Source of the DNA: Camarhynchus parvulus
Taxonomy: Eukaryota; Chordata; Aves; Passeriformes; Thraupidae
Reading direction: 5' to 3'
DNA length: 64,000 nt
Assembly: GCF_901933205.1 (NCBI RefSeq)
Contig: NC_044590.1
Location: forward strand, 13,233,501 to 13,297,500
The notes under the pieces were generated by a model, which saw only the letters and a program-made list of their open reading frames with translations, was not told the DNA's origin and ran no database searches. Positions 23,881 through 59,000 of the stretch are shown piece by piece; position 1 is the first letter of the stretch, and each line of letters starts with the position of its first letter. The position numbers were made by a program, and so were the translations under genes.

Positions 23881-24060
23881 CGCCCCAGGCACCGCTCGCC
23901 AGCTCGGGCCCCGCCGCGGCCCTGTGGGACACAGCCCGTCCCCGTGTGCCCGGATCCCGCCTGGGGCTGAGCCGGCCCATGTGTCCCCACAGCCTGGAGA
24001 GGCCGCTACGGGTCCAGGGGCGGCATCGTTGTCCTTGTCCCTGGTGTCCATCACTGTCCC

Positions 24061-24524
24061 TGTTCCTGGGCCAGGTGTGCCATGGCTGTCCCTGGCCACT
24101 GTGGGCCACCCCCTCCGTGTGCAGCCCGGCCCATGCCCTGGTGCTCCCCTGGTGCTGACACTGTCCCTGTCCCAACAGGAGCCGTGCCTGGACACCCCCG
24201 CCCTGCTGCCACCTGTGCTGTAGGACAGCAGACGTGTCACTGTGAGCTGACAGGCCACCCGCCACCCGGCTGCCACCTGAGTGCCGTGCTTGTGTATAGG
24301 GGCCACCTGTGTCAGCTGGCACCAGTGTTCAGGTGTGACCCCATCCGTGTGCTGACACCACTGCCGTGCCAATGTCAGCCGTGTACGGATGCCAAACATG
24401 TGCCCAGACATGTCCCTGTCCCCTCCTGGCCTGGCACGGCTCAGCGCGGGCAGGGTGCTGGCCACACTCAGTGCTCACCCCCTCCACCAGGACCCAACAC
24501 GGCTTTTTCCAGCAGAACAACTCC
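24061..24524. other. Spacer between the EIF6 CpG island and the FAM83C 3' end
   Basis: It is GC-rich and non-coding. Long open frames on both strands follow from base composition and match no family. Confidence 0.6.
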
Positions 24525-24530
24525 TTTATT
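24525..24530 (-). terminator. FAM83C: FAM83C polyadenylation signal
   Basis: Reverse-complement AATAAA lies about 400 bases after the FAM83C stop, so 24531-24929 is the likely 3' UTR. Confidence 0.65.
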
Positions 24531-24929
24531 TTTCACATCCCCCTGCCTTTGGCCATTTCATTTTCACCATATGGATACAGGGAGAGGAATTGCTCAGCAT
24601 GGAGAGAACCAGGGCTCACCCTGAAGACCTCAGTGTCCAGTTTCCAGGTGTAGCAATGGATTTGTGTAAGTTTGAGGGGAAATAGTTCTTTCTGAAGTGG
24701 ATAAAAAGAATGTGGATTATATTTATGTGCTTTTCTCCCTCCTGCCACAATCATGTAATAGAAAATTTGAGCTGCAGTTGCTAATCTCATCTGAATCAGT
24801 CGTCTACATAGATTAGACACCTTTTAACAGGAACAAGACTAATGTTTTGATTCCAAGCCCCAGGCATGATGACTGGCGGGGAAAAGCAACCCCTGGAAAA
24901 TCAGAGCAGAGGCCAGCTCGAGGCCCAGG

Positions 24930-47071
<22,142 letters not shown>

Positions 47072-50000
47072 GACTGGAGCTGCTGATGCCGAGAGGTGTC
47101 TCTCCTGCTGGATTAGTCCTGTGTCCGTCTTCACGTCTTTTCTGCCCCTCCTGCACTCCTGAGCTCCTCCCAACAGGTTCCTCCAGGATTCAGCATAAGC
47201 TCAACTCCTTAATCACCAGGTACAGCCTCCCACTCCGGGGGAGGAGCCGCCTTTCCCAGCTCCCTCACCCGGCTTCCCCAGACACACACCTGATACTCAC
47301 TGCTCCGAGTGCCCCTTTTGCAAGAGGAAGAATACCAACTCTTCAAGCTGCTCCTTCCTTTTCCTTGTAACTGATTAATCTGCTGTTCTCCCCTTTCCTT
47401 CCCGTCCCTAGAGAGGTCCCCACCCTTGGCCTAGCAGGCTCTAACCTGTTTTGTCCCTCACTGTGCTCGCAGTGGAAATGCAGATGCTGGAACTTGTTCC
47501 TGCTTGAAATTTGTTCCAAATCAAACACACTGCTTAGTGTCAGTTATAATGAAACACAAATACCCCAAGTGGGTAATCAGACTCAGCAGAGAAACTTACT
47601 CATCCCTGAGCCACAGATAATGCTCCTCCTTAGCATTTCTTGGGAGCTTGGCTCTGCTACACCAGAACAGTCTATTTCTTGACACACAGAGTCATGGTGT
47701 TTGTAGGAATCCCAGCAGGAATCTTGGTCATTAGATGCTGCAGGCAAGAAGAGCAATATTTCACATGCTCATTTAGCATATCCCTGGAAATCCTTCAAGG
47801 ACATTCAGCCTTAGGAGTCTGGTGCTGTGTGAATGATGATACTGCCCGCATGCTGCTTATTGGGGATTAGTCAATTCCAGCTTCCCAAAAGCATCATGGA
47901 GTTATTTTTGGAGGAACAGTACGGGCAGACATTGCTATGTGAATTAAGGCACTGCGTAGGAACACACCAGGAGAACACAACGTGTGAAGAACTGCAGAGG
48001 AGCAGAGATCAGCTTACCTTGGAGCTACTGAACTCCACACAGGCAACCAGGGAATGAAAAACTGGCTGGAGAGTTGATGTAATCAACTAGCCTTTTATGT
48101 ACAAACTCCCCTGGGATTAAATTAAATTAAGTAATGTAAAAGCTAAATGTGTGCCCTGGAATAATCATGGGCATGGAATAATAGTCAATGGAGTAGGGAT
48201 GGCCATGCCTGAGCATGAACCAGCACATCCAGACACCAGGCTCTAAGACAGCTGGGATGAATCATGTCCCCAAGGGACTATCACTCTCCATGGACTACAG
48301 CTGAGTGGGATGATTAGTTTGGATTAGCTGTCTGGTCTCTGGATGCCTGAATTCAGGATGAAGCCTCAGCAGGACTGCAAATGGCAAGAACACTGCATTG
48401 ATTGAATCAGAAAACAGAAGTTGGCTGCCAGTTGGCTGTGAGAAAGGGCAAAGTAGGGATGGGACAAAACTGTAACAAAGCTGCTGGCACAGAAGTGTTA
48501 GGGGTGAAAGTAAACATTAGAACAGCCTAAAGACTAATTTAAAATGTGAAGTGAACAGCCAACCCAGTGTAAGGAAGTTTGGGGAAGTAACAAAGGTAAG
48601 GAGCTGTAACATGGTGAGTGTTTTTCTGGAGCTGCTTTGCCAGGGTGATAACAGAAAAGAAGTGTACCATCACCCTACTTTTTGCCTTCCTAAAGAGCTT
48701 AAAAGACAGTGAATTTTAAAAGAAGTAATCAAATACATATTTTCTGCTGCTGATCCCATAAAGGAGATTTGTAAAGGGATTTGCACTGTTTGGTAATGAT
48801 CTACTTTCCCACCAGTAATTTCTTATGGTCCTCAGCACATGAAAGCACACACGATGTAAATATCTCCAGCCCAGCTTGTCAGGCTGGGCTCCTTCAGAGT
48901 TGGTGGGGAGAGGCAGAGACTTCCAGGAGTCAGTTACCTCACCCTGCAGCAGACACCTGGAACAGGTTGGATGAAATGTGCCTGGGAAGCTCTTATCTCC
49001 CCCCACTGACAGCAGGAGCTCGGGCTGCCCAAGTCAGTGACAGAGGTTTGCCATGCAGACATCTAAAATTAGATGTGTTCTGTCCCTGCTGTCTGGCAAA
49101 AGGGCTCTAATTGGCACTCCAGAGGCTGATTGGCCAACACAGGATGTGGGAATCTCATCAGCCCATTTTTGCCAGCTAAAAGCTGGGATCTTATCTCAAG
49201 TCTTGTCTACACACCTTCTGCAATCAACAGAGAAAGACAAGGGGAAAATTCCCTCTGGCTGCACGCACGCCCCAAGTGCCACTGCCAAGTCAATGTCCCT
49301 GGGCAGCTCTGCTCTGGCTGATAACTGAGCTCAGCCAAGCATTAGGCAACACTTCATTCTTCCATCCCACAGATGTTCTTGGAGCTCAGCAAACAAAAAC
49401 ACCTTGCCTGGGCTCTCCACAGAATGTACCTGCTGCTTCCTCTTCACGCACACATGGAGGCAGCCTGCCAGCCTGTTTCCTGATAGATCTTGGAGAGCGC
49501 TCACCCGGCAACACAAGAAGCCAGATTTGCTTTTTTCCCCCCTCTATTTCAGACTGAAACCCAATCTTCCATCTCAAAACATCAGGGTGCTCCTCAGCGC
49601 TGTACCAGCGTTTCTGGAAGGCACTGCACAGCAGTGCTCCACTGTAGAATTCACTGGCCAGATGCACTCAGCCAGCACATCTGGATGAGAAAAGTCCCAA
49701 TTTTAGTTCCTGCACTGAGCTCTGTCAGCACTGAACCCACAGAGCAAAGTCAAATCTCCCCATTTTTTGTCCAAGATTCCCAACCATGGTGTTACACAAT
49801 CCAAGCACAGGGGCAGCACACGAATTCCACGTTTCATCTTTACCATTTGTTTGTTAAGACCCTCTCAAGTCAGGGGAGAGGCAGCCTGCACAGCTGAAGG
49901 AGGGCACTGGACACCAGTTGCCAGCCACAGGCCAAATGATCCAACCACAAAGGATGTCAGGGGAGGCAGGGACCCCCCAGCCCTGCTGCCCCTGCCCAGT

Positions 50001-50622
50001 GGTGTGCCCAGCACAGGGGTTCTGTCCTGTTGCAGCTCCAAGGTTTCCACACCCCTGTGCCATGCAGGGAAGCCAGTGTGAGTCCATGGAGCTGCTGTGG
50101 TGCAGCCCTGAGCTGCCCAGGGGGCTGATGCACAGCTGGCAGGAGAGGGACACAGTGTGCTGCTTCCTTCAGCTGCTGCCCGTCCTGAACATGGGAGAAA
50201 GCACTTCCAGACACCCCTTCTGTGAACCCTTCCAAAGGGAATCCACAGAGACTGAACTGGGTGTTGTAACATCACTGGCTCTGGCTACCAGCAGGAAGAG
50301 GGTGCACAGGGAAGGATGTAGGACATTGAGTAAATCTGCCTAAGATGTCTGGTTTTGACAGGATGTGGAGCAGCCCAGGAGCTGGCAGGTGGGATGAGGC
50401 ATGAAGGATCCCAGCTCATTGTGATGCAGTCATTAATGAAGGCTCTGAGTGTGCAGGATTCCTCACTTCTACAATGAGCACGAGGGAGCTCTCACCTCTG
50501 GAGGAGCTGCAGCAGCTTCCAACAGGATCCAGGCTCAGCAGCTTGTGCAGGGCCCTCCCAGATGAACACACCTGCACCAGACAGTAACAGCAGGACAGAG
50601 GATGTTGCTGGTTACAGATGTT

Positions 50623-50743
50623 GCTCTTTACATGACAAGTCAAACTGAGGAAGTTTGCCTTGGGAAAAAAAAACCAAAAAGCTTTTTTTTATACACAGAA
50701 GGCTCCCTAAAAGATTAAAAAAATTCAAGGCAGTGTTTGGGAG
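50623..50743 (+). repeat. Repeated segment, copy A
   Basis: It shares, in order, GCTCTTTACATG, AAACTGAGGAAG, a poly-A run, a 25-base identical core (50690-50714) and CAGTGTTTGGGAG with copy B 3.9 kb away in the same orientation. Confidence 0.8.
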
Positions 50744-51589
50744 TGTTTCCACTAACCTGCCCCAGGTCCCTCTGACAGTTCTATTGCCACTTGACCTGAA
50801 CTCCCTGGCTGATCCCAGCAAATCACATCTCAACAGCCACTGAGATGTAACAGCAGAAGGTGGAATCACTCCCATGTGAGCTCTGCATTCCCAGTGGAAG
50901 GATGAGGCCCAGCCATCTCTTCTGTCCCACAAATGAGCAGAGCAAGCTGCCCAGCAGGTTGAATGACTGTAGGCAAAACAAGCACTCCCTCAACATGTTC
51001 AGCAACTTCAGGAAGAACACATGTAGGATGCACAGGGCAGACCTGAGCGCCTGAAGAAGGGGCAGTGGTCAAAAAAACCCTCACCAGATGAGTCTGGGAA
51101 GGATCACAGAATTGTTAACACTCAACTGCCCCATCAGGGTGCAGGAGGCCGGGCAGCCCATGACACCCACAGGTGACAGAGGAGGGGCAGGCACTGTGTG
51201 AACAGCAGAGCCCACTGGTCACCTCTGCTGAGCCTCAGGGTCTTCCCTATGTCCTTGCCAGCTTTCCCAGGCTCTCACATAAGCTGCTGCCCTCTCCTTG
51301 CCTTCTCAGATCTTCAAGAGAACACGGAGCATGCTGAGGGCCAGGCTGTGCAGACACAACGTGCCCAAAGATGCAGATCCTGTTCCAGTGGCACAGAAAC
51401 ATCGTCACCCAGAGCGCTGGGACAGGTGTCCCTCCAGCCTGGGAGAGCTGGACACAGTGCAGGACAGTGGGAAGGACAGAATATGGGTTTATCACAGCTT
51501 CTTGCAGAGAAAAGAGCAAAGAAGCCTTGATTAGAGTTCATTAATCAGGGAGACAACAGAGATCAGACAAAGCAGGGCAGATGTGGAGG

Positions 51590-51745
51590 GGAGGAGCCCA
51601 TACAGAGAGATCTCCACCTGGAACCCTGGACAATGCTCTCAGGCACACGGTGGGATTCCTGGGGTCCTGTGCACAGCCAGGAGCTGGACTCAATGATCCT
51701 GATGGGTCCCTTCCAGGTCAGGATGTTCCATGATTCTATGTTTTT
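51590..51745 (+). repeat. CR1 3' fragment, sense
   Basis: GAGCTGGACTCAATGATCCT, GATGGGTCCCTTCCAGGTCA and GATGTTCCATGATTCTATG form a clear CR1 3' terminus. Confidence 0.8.
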
Positions 51746-52159
51746 AATTAGCTGCCACCAGCATCAGCCAAGAAAAATGCTCGTGTACAAGGCTGTGAAC
51801 AGGACCAAACCCCACACTGGGGCCTGAAATAACCACTGCATTTGTGGCACAGCTCTTGTAGCAGAAGAACTAGGAAGACACAGCAGTTCTAGGTATGGAT
51901 TAACTTAAACACTTAAAATTCTCTACAGTGGGACTTTTCCTGGAGGGAAGGAAGCACCCAGTGCAGCTTGGAGCTCAATGCCTCATTCAGCATCCCTGGA
52001 GAGGGGATCAGCAAACCTCTCCAAATGCTCAAGCAGTACTTCAACACATCCCTGGGATGCAGGCAACCACCAGGATTAAACAATTCTCCAACAACTAGGA
52101 GAATGTGGAAAATACAAGTGGGTCACAGGGTAGGGCATGGCTCCCACTGCTCCTCAGAG

Positions 52160-52190
52160 TGGTGCCAGGCAGTGGCAGTGGCAGTGGCAG
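52160..52190 (+). repeat. Short GGCAGT hexamer run
   Basis: GGCAGT is repeated about four times in a row ending in GGCAGATGCC. It is a minor microsatellite. Confidence 0.7.
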
Positions 52191-53379
52191 ATGCCACAGG
52201 GACAAAGCTTGCACAACCAGTCCCCTCCCAGCTGATGCTCACCCCCCCAGCTTTGCTGCTCTTCACCTACTCTGCATTCATCTCATTTACAGCTGTGGTT
52301 CTTAGCTCTAGTTCCTGTTCTGTGTCCGAGGCACGGGCAGGGAGACAGGACAGTGGTTAATTCCAGCTGCCAGGTCAGGAGCAGCAGTTCTGACCTAGGG
52401 CTTGGTGGGGCAGAAACACGACTGCAAACATCACCCTGTGCAAGGTGAGGATGGGAGTCACAAATCTGGGAAGTGGCAACTGCACTTAAGCACTGGTGAG
52501 CACAGGAGTGTGGAGATCATGGAGGATGCCTGTGCTCTCAGCACTGCAGCACTTGGAAGATGCAGGAGAAAACAGTTCAACACCCAAAGGTGGTGTGAGC
52601 ACAGCAGCCAAGGTGACACAGGAAAACATTTAACCACCTAAAATAGAGAGTGGGCATTGAAGAGTATCAGATTACTCCCCCCTACTCCAAAACATCTCAA
52701 ATATACCAGCCTAAAGCAAGAGACTTCCCAAGTTTGACCCTGAGAGCCAAAACATGCTCCTACTCTCCCATGGCGCAAAACAGAAGAGAAGGAAGACAGT
52801 GAGTGCTGATCCTTCTACCCACAGAGAGCAGCCCAGGATCCAGCTGAAATCATGAGTGATTTCTAGGGGCTCATGTCTCTTCATTTTAAGACACCTGGAA
52901 AAGTTGAAGAGTAAGTCCTCTGGAATCCTAAGGGATGTCCAAATGCTGTCTACGAGACAGGAGATCAGGCTGGATGGTGAAGTAGTTCCTTCCAGAAGAA
53001 ATTCACATGGATATGTTCATTTAAATACAGTTAGTGCCTCTAAGCTGATGGTCTGAGACAACTTTCCAAAAACCCAACAGCATAAACAAAGAACTGTCCA
53101 TAAGTGAAACACCTTCAATCATTCCCTCTGGAAAACTTTGAAAATAGGAAAAGATGGGCTTTACAATGTTTGGTTAAACCCCCTCTGTTCTGCTGCCCTG
53201 GAAGAAGAGCTGTGCATAGGAATCACTCACCTGCCAGTCTCTGCTGCTGGAACACTGCAGAGGGCAGATTTTGCTACTGGGAATGTGTTTTCTTTCCTTC
53301 TGTCTTATGTAAGATACTGGCAATGGCAGCTTTCCAGCTCACATTTCTTCACCTCTTGAGAGCAACAGGGGTCACATTA

Positions 53380-53610
53380 AAATCCCAGAATGGTTCGGGT
53401 TGGAAGGAACTTTGAAGTTCATCTCATTTCATCCCCTGCCATGGCAGGGACACCTTCCACTGTCCCATGCTGCTCCCAGCCCCATCCCACCTGGCCTTGG
53501 AGAGGTCCAAGGGATCTCTTGGGGCAGGCACAGCTTCTCTGGGCACCCTGTGCCACAGCCTGCCCACCCTCACAGGGAAGAATTTCTTCCTGGTGTCCAA
53601 TCTAATACTG
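53380..53610 (-). repeat. CR1 LINE 3' fragment, antisense
   Basis: CAGAATGGTTCGGGTTGGAA, CCCCTGCCATGGCAGGGACA and GGGAAGAATTTCTTCCTGGT are reverse-complement CR1 words. Confidence 0.85.
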
Positions 53611-54493
53611 TAGGATCCTGTCTCTGGGTAACTAATGACTGGGAAGGAAAGTCTTCCCTGCTCCTGTGTAGCCTCCAGTGGATTTTGCCTCCCTAACAAA
53701 TTACCCTTTTAACTCAGAGACAGTATCTGCCTTGTTTTCTCACCAGGCCCCACACGCCCAAGCACAGCCCACTGCTGGCTCAGCCCTTCCAGTGGGCGGT
53801 GAAGGCATTTCATGGCCCAGGCAGAGCTGTGATTACAGCCCTTTATCCTCACCCTAATAAAAGGTGCAGGGGCAGATGCCAATGACTCCAATCTGGCACC
53901 ATCACTTGTGGAGTCTCCTGCCCATAAACACAGAGGAGGGTTCAGTTTGACCACACACTGTCCCACATTCAGAGCACAAAGGTGTTCTCCCCTCCAGGCC
54001 AGCCCAAGGATTCCAGCAGCTCTCCAGCCTCGATGGTGCTGTGCTCCCAGCCCGTTCCCATGGCATGGAGAACATGAGCTCAGGTTTAAATTACACAGCA
54101 GGAAAGGGGTTAAAGTTTAAATAACTGTTTTGTATATGAATTAATGTATGTAGTTTTGAGCCAAAATATCTACCATTAATTTTTCCACCTATTTCAGGAG
54201 CAGTAAGATACACAAAGTAAAGTTTATTTTGGTACTTGGTATACTTCACTCTCATTAAAAATAAATTAATCAGCAAATTCCTACACAGCTCAGCCTTCTT
54301 TTATGTAAATACAAGCCAGCTGTAATGAATTACAAGGTGTTATTATCTCACACACACTGTATAATACTTCACACATAAGAGGTTTCTCTGCTTAGCTCAG
54401 CTTTCAACAAAAGCATCTTAAATAAACTGCAAGCAAGTTGTTTGGGCTGTAATGTTTTCACAGAGAAGGGATACACCTCACACAGGGAGAGGG

Positions 54494-54625
54494 GCTCTTT
54501 ACATGCCTCATTTTATAACAAGTTAAACTGAGGAAGCTCATTCTGGAAAAAAAAGCGCCTTTTTATACACAGAAGGCTCCCTAAAAGAAGATTTTAAAAC
54601 AACCCCACAAGTCAGTGTTTGGGAG
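54494..54625 (+). repeat. Repeated segment, copy B
   Basis: It is the second copy of the 50623-50743 segment. The 25-base identical core lies at 54564-54588; outer words match in the same order with small indels. Confidence 0.8.
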
Positions 54626-54760
54626 CCTCTATGCTGCATCCCACTGCTTTTTACACAGGGAAGGGATGGCAAATATTCCCCAACAGACACACACAAAGAA
54701 AGCAACTTGAGAAGGAAGAATAGTCACAACCAGGCACAGTTTCACTTTCACCAGACTAAG

Positions 54761-54800
54761 AAGTCACAAATTAAGGATTAAATTCATAAATTAAGGATTA
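54761..54800. repeat. 20-bp tandem duplication
   Basis: Two adjacent 20-base units (54761-54780 and 54781-54800), both ending AAATTAAGGATTA, differ at about three positions. Confidence 0.75.
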
Positions 54801-55765
54801 TCACCTTCTACTTTTGCTTAATACTTTTATTAGGAATAAGTCCTGATTTTATAGGGCTTATTCTTATCAAAAGCACACATGGCACAGAAAACAAACACAC
54901 AGCAATTTAACCCAGACTGACATTTATTACTGACTCAGATTTTGGACAGGAGAGAAATAAAAACTCTTTTTGCCACTGACCTGGAAACAGCCTGGTGAAC
55001 CATCCACCCACACAGAGCACCTCAGCCTCTGCTGATCTCATCAGTGCAGCTCCTGCTCCCCTAATTACTGTGTTGGCGCCATTTGCCTGCACAGCCATAG
55101 AAAGTTTTCACTGGTGTTGAAGGATCTTGCTAAAATCCCCGGACTGCTGCTGTAGGGGATGGAGGATGGCAGAGTCCTGTCCCAGGGATACAACAGGGAT
55201 GTTCTTTCCATAAAGGAGTTCCTAGAAGACAATTCTACAAAGAATGTGGAACTATCAGCAAGGCAGACTGAACGTCAGGATCTGGGGCAGCTTTTAGTGC
55301 CAGCCCAGCCAGAACTGGGGCTTTCATCTCCCTCAGACAGCCAAGGTCACAGAGGATTGCTGGGGACTGTGCAGCATTCTTTACATTCTCTCATCCTTGT
55401 GCAACAAAATGGAGAGTTCCTGAAAGGGATTTTCACAGAAAACCCTTCAGAATGTTAAAGCAATTCTTAACTCCACTAATGCAAAATGGACCATTCCATC
55501 TTGGTATCAGACATTTAAAATATATACTTAATATCTAAGTATGCAAAGCTCAGATTTACAATTACAACCATTCAGGGAGCAGAGGACACCACTGTGTCTC
55601 TGAGTAGCAGCTCTTTAAACAAGGCAAGGGACAGAAATGTCTTTTTGAGAGAACTCTACATCATGGTGAATACCTGGTTTCCTAAAGGCAGAAGGCAGCT
55701 CTGTCCATGTCAGCAAGGGCCACTCAGGTCCATAAAGAGGACAGAGGTTTTTAAAACAATGAGCA

Positions 55766-55771
55766 TTTATT
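55766..55771 (-). terminator. UQCC1: UQCC1 polyadenylation signal
   Basis: Reverse-complement AATAAA lies about 170 bases after the UQCC1 stop, so 55772-55940 is the likely 3' UTR. Confidence 0.65.
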
Positions 55772-55940
55772 TGCAGGTGAAGATTCGGGAGTACGGCTGT
55801 CCAGGAGGCTACCGAGGCACCACGGATGGGAGAGCTAATGAAATGTTTTCCTTCCAACAGCAAACTGTTCTTCCCAACCACACAGCCTCAGCCCAGTCCC
55901 ATTGCAGCCATGCTTCCCAAGCTGTTCTGGCACGTGGATC

Positions 55941-56075
55941 TCAGAGTCCTTCATCGTTGTAAATGGGGGACAGGGGCTTGAGGATGCTGCGGGCATTGCT
56001 CTCCACCAGCGGCCGCCAGCTCACCTCGCCCGTGAGCAGCAGATCCTCCCCGCTCAGCGCGTCCAGGTGCTGCAC
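55941..56075 (-). CDS. UQCC1: UQCC1 terminal coding exon
   Basis: The acceptor is GCTTGCAG. Forty-four codons plus TGA at 55943-55941 read VQHLDALSGEDLLLTGEVSW through PIYNDEGL, the family C-terminus. Confidence 0.95.
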   Translation of the reverse strand: MQHLDALSGEDLLLTGEVSWRPLVESNARSILKPLSPIYNDEGL

Positions 56076-59000
56076 CTGCAAGCACAACAAGTCACTGCCA
56101 CGTGCCCCATGGCCCAGGCAGCTCCCTCAGCAGCTACACAAACACCTCGTTCCAAAAAGCAACACAACAGGGACATTTCAGCCTACTCTGCCATTTCTGT
56201 GAGGTGGACCTAGAACGGTCACTTCCGACTGCGAAGCATCATGAAAAGGCCAGGATAAGGATCTGCAGATCCTCTGGAGTCACCTGCGTCACTGATGCCT
56301 CCTCTGAAGGTGTGGCAACAGGGCAAAGAGGAGCCAGCAAAGCTGCAGTGAGTCACTTCATCCTCCTGGTGCTTACTGCAGGGAACACTGCCCAGGCCAG
56401 AGCCCCATGGAGAGCTCCCACCCTGCACACAGCCGAGGCTTCAGCCACAGAAAACTGGCCTGAGCAGCAGGGAACACCTGGGATTATCACATCAAAGCAC
56501 ATGAGCTGGAAGAGGGTAACATGCAATGAATGCTCATCCTCCCAACAGAAGAATTCCCTGAATGGTTTGGGTTGGAAGGGACCTTAAAACCCATCCAGTC
56601 CCACCCCCTGCCATGGGCAGGAACACCTCCCACTGTCCCAGGGTGCTCCAAGCCCTGTCCAGCTTGGCCTTGAACACTTCCAGGGATGGGGCATTCACAA
56701 CTTCTCTGGGCAAGATAGTTGGGATCTATTGTAATTTAAGGGTGTAATATAACCAAAATTAAAAAAAAAACCCTCTCATCATATAGCAGAGGGTCACCTT
56801 GCTGCCACTGGTCACCCTAGATATGGGAAATGGGGGAAAAAAAAAGTCATTCAAGGATGAGTCAAAGACAAACCCACCACCATTAGCTCAGGAAGGCTGG
56901 GAGAGCTGACCAGGGGCACAGTACATGCTGTGCTGTCAGTATGTTCTCCTCTGGCACCCACTAATAGCCACTGTTAAAGACAGGATCCACAAGAAACTGG
57001 GGACAACCTGGTACACAATGTTATAGAAACAATGGATAATTGGACAAGGAGTTTCTCAACAGGGGAATGAATGACCCATGGTCACAGAGGGTCACACTGG
57101 AAAGCCACCTAAGCACAGTGTCCTGTTCCTGACAGTCACCACCAGCAACTTCCCCAGGAGGAGTTAAACACAGCACACAATGCTCTTTTCCTTGTTCATT
57201 TTCCCTCCCTCTCAGAATCTGTTCATTCACAGATTTTGAGTCTGAAGTGGTTGTGGATTTAATAGCCCTGGGCAAACTTTTCTTCCATAAATCTTGCCAG
57301 TGGCTTTGGAACCCCATGTGCAATTGCAGCATCCCAAACAACTGTGCCAATGCTCTGTCCCTATATTCCTGTGTCTCTGAATGCCTTTCCTTCCTCACCT
57401 TTCACATGCCTTCAGGACTTCCCAGAGATGTCTCCCATTTTTTCTCCCATTCTTTTTTGGGCAGGGGATTCTACTCATTGCTAAAAAAGGAGCCGTTTCA
57501 CTGTCACCCTTAGTGCTCCTCTCTGAGCCTTCTTCAGGTAACGTTTGATCTGTTCTGGTGGTCAGCACCCAAACCAGACACATTATTCCAGCTCACAATG
57601 GTACCAGACATGTAAAACTGGCACCACAGCAGTATTTTATTCTCTATTTCTTCCCCAGTAGTTCTGAGGATTTTAAACACTATGGAGTGCTGAATTGACA
57701 TTTTTATAATAGAACTCAAGGCCTCATTCCTGTGTGCTAACAGTTCAGAGCTCATTGGTACCTATGTAAAGCTGGGAATGTTTTCCTCAAGTGCACCACT
57801 TGTCTGCAGGAATGATCTGTCTGCACAGAACCTGTGCTCATTCCTCCCCAATGTGCCACATTTTCCTGCCTGATCACTCTTTCCTATTCAACTGCTGATT
57901 GCTTCAGACCTATCCTTTGCTTGAATATCCAGAAGTGCAACAAATTTCCCATCTGGCAAGAAATTATCCCAAATTACATACTTTTTATATGTGCTTGTCC
58001 CCAGCAAACTTTCCTACAGCTTCACCATTGAGCATCTGCAACCTTCAGTATTTAAGCCAGTCCCTCCTGAGAACTCTGTGGCATTTCCAAAGTGTCCTCA
58101 TTCCCTTAGGAAGCTCAGCCCTTTATTTCCCATTTTCTCAGACACACACTTACATACTGTCTCTCTATACCTCTATCTGATCCTGAATATAGTACTGGAA
58201 ACACTACAGAGAATGATGTTGTGAAAGTTCTGGTCTTTAATTTCCTGTCCAACACCCTCCACTTTTACTCCATAACCTCTCTCACCCCCTTTCTTTGGTG
58301 CCCACATGGATTTTATCCCAACATTTCCTAGAGATCTGGTTCCCAAAACTCCTCAGGGCTGAGAGGACAAACACTACTCAGTACTGTCTTCTCCAGGTAA
58401 TAACTGAAAGAATCAGAAATAATTCTGGAAAACAAATCCATTTGTTTCTTTTCCTCAAAGGTCACCAAGAGACTTTCAAGCTCTATCTGCTAATTCACTA
58501 TGAGGAGAACCCCAACTCTCTAAGACTGGTAACAATTCTACAATAAGTTTGCAGCCTATTTCTGGCACATTTTGTCAAGCCACTCTGTAGCACAGGTCCA
58601 GAAATAGCTGAGCAGGACTCCTTTCAATATTCCATTAATTTCTCTGCAGCCATTTGTCATCAAACTGCAGTAATGATCTGTTGTCTCTGGTGACCAGGGA
58701 CAGGACCCAGGGAATGGCTGGAGCTGTGCCAGGCAGGGTCAGGCTGTAGATCAGGAAAAGGTTCTTCCCCAGAGGGTGCTGGCACTGCCCAGGCTCCCCA
58801 GGGAATGGGCATGGCCCCGAGGCTGCCAGAGCTCCAGGAGCTGCCAGGGATGCCCAGGGTGGGGCTGTTGGGGTGTCTGGGCAGGGCTGGGGCTGCCCTG
58901 GGTGATCCTGGGGGTCCCTCCCAGCTCAGGACATTCCATGACTCTGTAATAAATATCACCCAGTTTTCATATTTTTCCTTTCTTCTCCTTAAAAACGATC

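Larger units (their letters stand above)
22970..24060. promoter_or_regulatory. EIF6: CpG island over the EIF6 start
   Basis: GC content and CpG density rise sharply from about 22.97 to 24.06 kb, covering EIF6 exons 1-2 and upstream DNA. This is the expected TATA-less housekeeping promoter. The transcription start cannot be read from sequence alone. Confidence 0.75.
47072..55765. other. Intergenic region between FAM83C and UQCC1, 8.7 kb
   Basis: The FAM83C promoter should lie just right of 47072, but no TATA box or CpG island is evident. CR1 pieces (51590-51745, 53380-53610) and a duplicated segment (50623-50743, 54494-54625) are present. I see no gene. Confidence 0.7.

Noticed and set aside
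23224..24465. Minus-strand open frame of over 400 codons across the EIF6 CpG island
   Set aside because: It only partly overlaps true EIF6 codons in another frame, is built from Pro/Arg/Ser-rich translations of GC-rich tandem repeats and lacks family similarity. Stops are rare in such DNA.
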